43,348 nt of DNA, from assembly GCA_003427395.1 (NCBI GenBank), contig BFEA01000535.1, positions 712,774 to 756,121 on the forward strand, written 5' to 3'. Position 1 is the stretch's first letter, and the number at the start of each line of letters is the position of its first letter. The position numbers and the translations under genes are program-made. The notes under the pieces were generated by a model. It had not been told where the DNA came from. It did no database searches and saw nothing but the letters and a program-made list of their open reading frames with translations. This document shows, piece by piece, positions 40,341-43,348 of the stretch. This DNA is from Chara braunii (lineage: Eukaryota > Streptophyta > Charophyceae > Charales > Characeae).

Positions 40341-40782
40341 TGTTACAGACTCCGCCAGGGCTCAATCCCTGGTCTATCTTTTTGCTGTTTCAGTTTTTCC
40401 AAACCCCTCCTTTGGTACCGTAGGATTTTGGACAACTGGCGCCATGCTGCAATTCGGGCGCCACTTTCAAATACCGCATTTTTCAGTTCTGCCCTCTGGG
40501 CCTTTGCAGAAATGCCCCTAGTACCGTACGTGTCACCAGTACTTATACCGGCTCCCCGTACGGTACGGGGACCAGTCTCGTACCAGTTTTCTGCTGCTGT
40601 ACTTGTGCTTCGGTGTGACTTGCTTCAACATGGTGTTCGGAAATCAAAGACTTCGACTTTGCGACTTTGCCACTTCGTGTGTGCGTCCGTCGAGTCGTGT
40701 CAAGTCTGCGGCGAGTGTGTGTGTGTGTGTGCTCTCACTCTCTCCCTCTCTCTCCCTGCCTCATTGCCTCAGCCCCGTCACA
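40341..40782 (+). mobile_element. 3' LTR of family B (442 bp)
   Basis: TGTTACAGACTCC to CCCCGTCACA, the partner of 27740-28224. It is directly followed by the target duplication GTGAT (40783-40787). Confidence 0.95.
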
Positions 40783-41190
40783 GTGATGGTGATGGTGGTC
40801 CTTGGGTATCGGGGATGCACACTGTGGGAAGTCAAGGGATGATGTGAGAGGAGAAAGAATGTACCTGGTATATGCTGGCGGTCTGCATTGGTGATGACGT
40901 CACGTACATTGGTCTTCGACTTCGATGTGATCCAGTTGCATGAACGTAGATAGACATAGATAGGCTGAGTAGTGTGGGCTGGGCGCTGGGCGCCAGACAG
41001 TAGGAGCGACATTGGATAGTGTGTTGGTGAAACCAAGAGCGTCGACATTGACATATGAGTTCATTGTATTGCTCTTATTTGGATGGTACCTTGGTGCATT
41101 GTGCTCTCTGCTTGGTACATGACTATCTGGACTACTTTGTGATTTTGCAATCTGGACTTTTGTCTATTGCTCTCGCTCATATTCCTTGCA
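40783..41190 (+). mobile_element. Family-A LTR, last part
   Basis: This completes the LTR begun at 25640 and cut at 26396 and 27739. It holds the antisense donor-like site (near 40862), a GGCGC-TGG-GCGCC hairpin (40982-40994) and the family end ATTCCTTGCA. Confidence 0.85.
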
Positions 41191-41193
41191 ATT

Positions 41194-41213
41194 TGGTATT
41201 GGAGCTGGTTCGT
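41194..41213 (+). promoter_or_regulatory. PBS after the split family-A LTR
   Basis: TGGTATTGGAGCTGGTTCG, one base different from the element A PBS. Confidence 0.85.
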
Positions 41214-41818
41214 ACATCACCGATCACTGGTGCTGGCGTCTTGGTTACTGGGTGAGCTGACGAAGCTTCTACGCAGTGAGGATACTTCGACGCTGGCTGT
41301 ATTGGTCCATCCCGGGTAGAGGGGATTGGGACCGGAAGGCTGTGGCAACAACATTGCTTGTTGTGGCGACAACGGATGTATGTGGAATGATGAGAGGCTA
41401 TGACCGGTCATCAAAATGCATGTCGGCTCAATTGGTGAAAAATCAGTGGTTGCGGGCAGCAATCTTCAGGTACTTTGTTCCCATACCTTATCTTCCCATC
41501 TCAATCTCTTCTTACTGTGAGGAAGAGAGTTCGGCTCGAGAGTCTTTTGCTCGGTGAGGAGTCATCAGCGCTCTACCTCGAGAGTCAACATTCTTCCTGG
41601 TGGTGCATCTGGCAGGAGAGGGCGGTGCCTCTGAAGGGCCCTAGTCGAAGCACGGGTCACGGTTACCATGCCAACCCATGGGAGTAGAGCACGCAGGCTT
41701 TGCTGCTTTGTCCTTTGAGCTCTTTGCTGTGCTATAGAGTGATCGTGGACTGGCCAGTCCTATGTGAGACGCATACCAGACCGTCGATAAAGAACCTCTG
41801 GTGGGGATCTGACACCTG
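41214..41818 (+). other. Family-A leader fragment
   Basis: It is homologous to the leader at 736-1490. It includes the palindrome ATGACCGGTCAT (41400-41411), a GTGAGGAAG stretch, a CTCGAGAGTC stretch and GGTTACCATGCCAACCC. It stops where another family-A LTR begins, so the gag-pol of this copy is absent here. Confidence 0.8.
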
Positions 41819-42902
41819 TGTGAGGATTGAGCCCTCAAGTAGGGGCCTTGCCATGATGCACATGTTCTGGGCTAAGGCCCCAGCAAGCCTAGTGCCTGCC
41901 CTAAGTGAAGGCGGGCCAGCAAATCAACAAGAGCCCTCTATGCCAACATTTCACGAAGTGGGGTCTATATAGTTGCAGCACGCCAGTTGGTTGGAGTGCA
42001 CCGAGTCTCGGATTTCAGCAAATGCTGAAATGCCCAGGGCCTCTTAGTTAGTTAGGCCCTGGGCACTCGAACGTGAGGCCAACAATGCATGCTGGGTAGA
42101 GAGGCCAAAAATGCCGAAGGGAAATCGGCCCACTATCTGAATCTGGCCGCAGGCCTTGATGAAAGAGGCGCAACTGCATTGCTCCGGGGCCCAACTGTAT
42201 CGGGTAGGCTTCAGCCTCTGGGTCCCGGTCACAGGCTGAAGGAAGGCCGCCCACACGCTGCACTGGCATATAGGCAAGCAGGGCGAGTGGAAAGCATTGG
42301 TTGGAGCAAGAAAAGTGAGAAAAAGCAGGGATCTTGGCCATTGCGGGCAATGCCGGCACGCTGCGCAAATGCGAGCTGCTGCTGCTGCTGCGCTGCGCTT
42401 AGACAGGTGCAAGGCAGGCCAGCGCTAGGTGGTAGGGCGCTGCCTGTGCACCAGGGCACTAGCGGCCATAGCCGGGCCGCATGAGGGTGCGGAGAGGGTG
42501 AAGGGCGAAGGTGGTCTTCGGAGGTGAAGGGCGCTGTGTGGGTAACAAGGGAGAGTGTGGGGAAGAGGACACGTACCTGGTGGAGGTGGAGGTCGGCANT
42601 GGTGTTGACATCATCACTNGCTGGTAGTCAAGTTGTCTGGTTGCTTTCATTGCTGTAGTTGTAGGCTAGGCTGTAGAGTAGATAGGGCGCCTGGCGCCAT
42701 TCACAAGAGAGAGCTACATTTTGGTTATGCTGTTGGTGTTGCCCTGTTGGGCATGGACATTGACTCACGATTCTTCTGTATCATTCTCAATGGGATGGTT
42801 ACTCGGTTCCATGTGCTATCTGCTTTGGCTTTGACTACTTGGACTTCAGTGTGATTTTGCATTCTGGATTTCTGTGCTTCGTCCATATTCATGTTCCTTG
42901 CA
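41819..42902 (+). mobile_element. Family-A LTR (1084 bp) of a further copy
   Basis: It starts TGTGAGGATTGAGCCC, ends TTCCTTGCA and is followed by a PBS and leader, so it is a 5' LTR. The U3 hairpin (GCCTGCC...GGCGGGC near 41901) and the GGCGC-CTG-GCGCC hairpin (42686-42698) are present. Ns are at 42599 and 42619. Frames inside are not genes. Confidence 0.88.
41964..41972 (+). promoter_or_regulatory. Putative TATA box in the family-A LTR
   Basis: TCTATATAG lies directly before GTTGCAGCACGCCAGTTGG, which is conserved in all family-A LTRs. The equivalent place reads ATCAGACAG near 25917 and CTTGACAG near 10483, so only this copy keeps a good TATA sequence. Promoter function is inferred. Confidence 0.45.
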
Positions 42903-42905
42903 ATT

Positions 42906-42922
42906 TGGTATCGGAGCTGGTT
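42906..42922 (+). promoter_or_regulatory. PBS of the rightmost family-A element
   Basis: TGGTATCGGAGCTGGTT, identical over 17 bases to the PBS at 714. Confidence 0.88.
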
Positions 42923-43348
42923 TGATCGCCACTTACCTTCGGCATGCTGGCGTTATACAGACTTGGTGCGTTGATGATGCTTCTTCGCAGTTGGTACTTG
43001 TGATGTCAGGCCATTGCTAGGTGCACGCCCTGGGTAGAGAGGGGTGCACCGGAAGGCTATTACGGCAGTGTATGCCGTGGGATACAACGAAATGTTTGAT
43101 TGATGATGAGAGCATGCTGATGTGGCATTGGACTAAGGTGGCACTGCATTGCGTTGTGGGTGGTACCGAGGTCATGACCGGTCATCAAATGCAACATCAG
43201 CTCAATTGGTGAGAAAATCTGTGGTTGGGGGCAGCTATCTTCACACGATTCTTCAGGTATGTTGATCCTTTACCTTATCTACCTTCTCAATCTCTTCTTA
43301 CCGTGAGGAAGTGAGTCCAACTTGAGAGTCCTCTCCTTGGTGAGGTGT
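42923..43348 (+). other. Leader of the rightmost family-A element, running off the window
   Basis: It parallels 736-1120 closely: a GATGATGAGAGC...GCTGATGTGGCATT stretch, ATGACCGGTCAT (43174-43185), TCTGTGGTTGGGG and GTGAGGAAGTGAGT, ending GTGAGGTGT at the window edge. Gag-pol is expected beyond the edge. Confidence 0.85.

Larger units (their letters stand above)
27740..40782 (+). mobile_element. Complete Ty3/gypsy chromovirus, family B (13.0 kb)
   Basis: It has two LTRs (485 and 442 bp, TGTTAC...GTCACA), a PBS, gag, protease, RT, RNase H, integrase with chromodomain, a PPT and a 5-bp target duplication GTGAT (27735-27739 and 40783-40787). Pol order PR-RT-RH-IN defines Ty3/gypsy, and the chromodomain places it in the chromovirus lineage. 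The leader-to-gag region (28248-33749) is about 5.5 kb, far longer than usual, and probably holds nested repeats. Stops, frameshifts and lost RNase H catalytic residues make it non-autonomous. It inserted into a family-A LTR. Confidence 0.95.

Overview
The window is repeat-dominated eukaryotic nuclear DNA. I see no intact single-copy cellular gene. The base content, primer-binding sites resembling the complement of plant initiator-Met tRNA, two chromodomain Ty3/gypsy families and a zf-RVT LINE all point to a streptophyte (charophyte alga or land plant). Chara-like is my guess and is not proven. There are two N gaps (15675-16069 and 29055-29462) and about ten isolated Ns.

Layout. (1) 1-11355: a decayed Ty3/gypsy element, here called family A. 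It has the right end of a 5' LTR, PBS, long leader, broken gag-pol with chromodomain, PPT and 3' LTR. Its reverse transcriptase is split at 5458/8163 by a 5'-truncated LINE (5459-8159, poly-A 18). (2) 11424-12722: an LTR plus PBS of another family (C). (3) 12723-17150: non-coding DNA rich in short hairpins, including a dimeric tandem repeat (14.56-15.13 kb), a perfect 30-bp palindrome beside the N gap, and a cluster of hairpins sharing an ATCTTA loop (16.49-17.15 kb). (4) 19.09-23.17 kb: a large, diverged inverted repeat. Each arm carries, in order from the centre, a CCCTTACAAGGG tip, a tRNA-like A/B-box segment, a T-rich stretch and 25S rRNA-like sequence. A U6 snRNA-like segment sits inside the left arm. 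(5) 25640-41190: a second family-A LTR split by two nested insertions, a probable solo LTR (26397-27625) and a complete 13-kb chromovirus, family B (27740-40782), with LTRs, PBS, PPT and a 5-bp target duplication GTGAT. (6) 41191-43348: family-A leader, then another family-A LTR with PBS and leader, running off the end.

The nesting gives an order of events: family-A elements first, then the LINE, the solo LTR and family B inside them. All the element genes seen are broken by stops, frameshifts or lost catalytic residues, so none looks autonomous. The most unusual parts are the inverted repeat built of tRNA-like, 25S-like and U6-like pieces, and the ATCTTA hairpins, whose stems differ in sequence but remain paired.
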